DNA of 64,000 bases from the NCBI GenBank assembly GCA_964438995.1, contig CAYTMQ010000010.1, positions 62,001 through 126,000 on the forward strand, in the 5' to 3' direction. Positions 63,197 to 64,000 of this stretch are shown here, in pieces. The number at the start of each line of letters is the position of its first letter. The stretch's first letter is position 1. Under the pieces are notes generated by a model that did not search any database, was not told the DNA's origin, and was given only the letters and a program-made list of their open reading frames with translations. Position numbers and translations under genes: made by a program. The DNA comes from JABMMZ01 sp964438995 (GTDB lineage: Bacteria > Bacteroidota > Bacteroidia > NS11-12g > UBA955).

Positions 63197-63213
63197 TATA
63201 TATTTTAGTTCGA

Positions 63214-63342
63214 ATGAAAAATTATAAATTCTTATTAGCAGTAATTGCAATTGTAACATTGGCAGCTTCTTGTGGTGGTCGTAAAGACAGATGCCCTTCA
63301 GTTGGCAAAGTTATCTCAGAACAAACAACTTTCATAGCATAA
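63214..63342 (+). CDS. Tiny lipoprotein, 42 aa
   Basis: A signal sequence (YKFLLAVIAIVTLAASC) has a good lipobox at Cys20, followed by only GGRKDRCPSVGK and a short tail ending TTFIA. The CGGRKxxC build repeats that of the gene at 58273-58395. The gene ends 6 bp before ytxJ and is probably transcribed with it from the TAATTTTG element upstream. Short lipoproteins of this kind occur in Bacteroidota, but I know of no function. Confidence 0.72.
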   Translation: MKNYKFLLAVIAIVTLAASCGGRKDRCPSVGKVISEQTTFIA

Positions 63343-63348
63343 TTCTTA

Positions 63349-63684
63349 ATGAACTGGAAACAGTTAGCAAAGCCTGAACAGCTTCAAGAATTGTTCGATA
63401 TGCCTTCTAATGAGGCCATTGTTATCTTTAAGCATAGCACCAGATGTAGCATCAGTAGAATGGCAAAAGATAGGATAGAAAGAGAGTGGAATGAATCTAT
63501 AGATTTGCCCTTTTACTATTTAGATTTACTTCAATACAGAGAAATCTCAAACTCTATAGCTGAGCAAACTGGTGTTGAGCATCAATCTCCTCAAATTATA
63601 GTTTTAAAAGGTGGTAAAAGTGTTTTTACTACTAGTCATGGCCAAATTTCTTTAAAAGCCATTCTTGAATCAATTACTTCTTAG
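63349..63684 (+). CDS. ytxJ: YtxJ-type thioredoxin-fold protein (bacillithiol system)
   Basis: Thioredoxin-like protein of 111 aa. The active-site stretch is IFKHSTRCSIS with a single Cys33, where thioredoxins have CxxC. SPQIIVLKGGK contains the conserved cis-Pro segment, and FTTSHGQIS is the typical C-terminal part. YtxJ proteins are placed in bacillithiol redox control as bacilliredoxin-like enzymes that remove bacillithiol from proteins. The convergent neighbour is an OsmC-type thiol peroxidase, overlapping by 11 bp. Confidence 0.9.
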   Translation: MNWKQLAKPEQLQELFDMPSNEAIVIFKHSTRCSISRMAKDRIEREWNESIDLPFYYLDLLQYREISNSIAEQTGVEHQSPQIIVLKGGKSVFTTSHGQISLKAILESITS

Positions 63685-64000
63685 AGAAAGTAATTTCAAT
63701 ATTTTGTTTTAGTTCTGGGTGTAAACTCAATGAAACAGGACAAGTTCTTGCAACTCTTTCTAAAATTATCCTTTGTTTTTCATCCATCTCTTCTGTTGTT
63801 ACAATTTCCAGTTTAACATCAATTCCGACAATTCTTCTTGGCCCCTCACTACTCATTATTTTTGTAACTTCTGCATTGGTGCCGCCCATGTTAATGCCAT
63901 TCTTGTCTGCATGTATACCTAGTACAGTAATCATACAAGAAGCTAATGAGGTTGCAGCTAAATCAGTAGGAGAAAATGCTTCACCTTTGCCATGATTATC
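63674..64000 (-). CDS. OsmC-family protein, 5' end beyond the right edge
   Basis: The open frame continues to the window end, reading DNHGKGEAFSPTDLAATS and then LASCM, so the ATG at 63934 is internal. OsmC/Ohr proteins are cytoplasmic thiol peroxidases that destroy organic hydroperoxides. The two redox cysteines are present in LASCMITVLG and ARTCPVSLSLHPE. About 109 residues are visible, and roughly 25-30 N-terminal residues are missing. The 3' end overlaps ytxJ. Confidence 0.9.
   Translation of the reverse strand, partial: DNHGKGEAFSPTDLAATSLASCMITVLGIHADKNGINMGGTNAEVTKIMSSEGPRRIVGIDVKLEIVTTEEMDEKQRIILERVARTCPVSLSLHPELKQNIEITFSKK

Overview
The window is AT-rich, densely packed bacterial DNA that reads as Bacteroidota. 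Pointers are a large secreted PKD/SBBP-repeat protein with the gliding-motility-type (T9SS) C-terminal sorting domain, DUF4846 and DUF4271 proteins, a MetH lacking its homocysteine module, a YtxJ (bacillithiol-type) protein, and recurrent TAnnTTTG promoter elements. An order (Chitinophagales or Saprospirales-like) is only a guess. I found no tRNA, rRNA, CRISPR array, insertion sequence or integrase.

Positions 1-36949 are one long surface-polysaccharide locus, on the + strand except for the polymerase. It has five parts. (a) 1-11503: a sugar aminotransferase, polyprenyl-phosphate-type and other glycosyltransferases, and an unusual run of GDPD-like protein, HAD phosphatase, GT-C/uridine-kinase-like fusion, class II aldolase and two nucleotidyltransferases. 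This run looks like a pathway for an activated precursor I cannot name. (b) 11596-17072: a nonulosonic-acid module (NeuB, NeuC and NeuA homologues) interleaved with the amidation trio WbpG/HisF2/HisH2, predicting an acetamidino-modified legionaminic/pseudaminic-type sugar. (c) 17069-24113: a 2-hydroxyacid dehydrogenase, two tandem paralogous GT-B-like proteins, a methyltransferase, a NodB-type deacetylase and a frameshifted glycosyltransferase. (d) 24228-27660: a carbamoyltransferase, SGNH hydrolase, DUF5989 and SxtJ cassette. (e) 27736-36949: more glycosyltransferases, a Wzy-like polymerase on the opposite strand, a WcaF-like acetyltransferase and a terminal GT2. No flippase or initiating phosphoglycosyltransferase is in view, so the locus continues to the left.

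From 36951 the content is housekeeping and envelope genes. These are uvrA; a DUF4846 lipoprotein; a SAM-I riboswitch with its own promoter ahead of metH; an amidase divergent from lptD; the T9SS-exported SBBP protein; lysS; a beta-helix lipoprotein; the kynU-prmA-SDR operon; a low-molecular-weight tyrosine phosphatase with a GT-C protein; an Omp85 protein; DUF4271 with hemD; a THUMP-like methyltransferase; ytxJ; and an OsmC gene cut by the right edge. Two tiny lipoproteins (40 and 42 aa) and a 49-aa DUF5989 gene are easily missed.

Convergent gene pairs almost all abut or overlap. TAnnTTTG elements lie just ahead of several transcription units. The strongest is TTG-N20-TATCTTTG immediately before the SAM-I aptamer.
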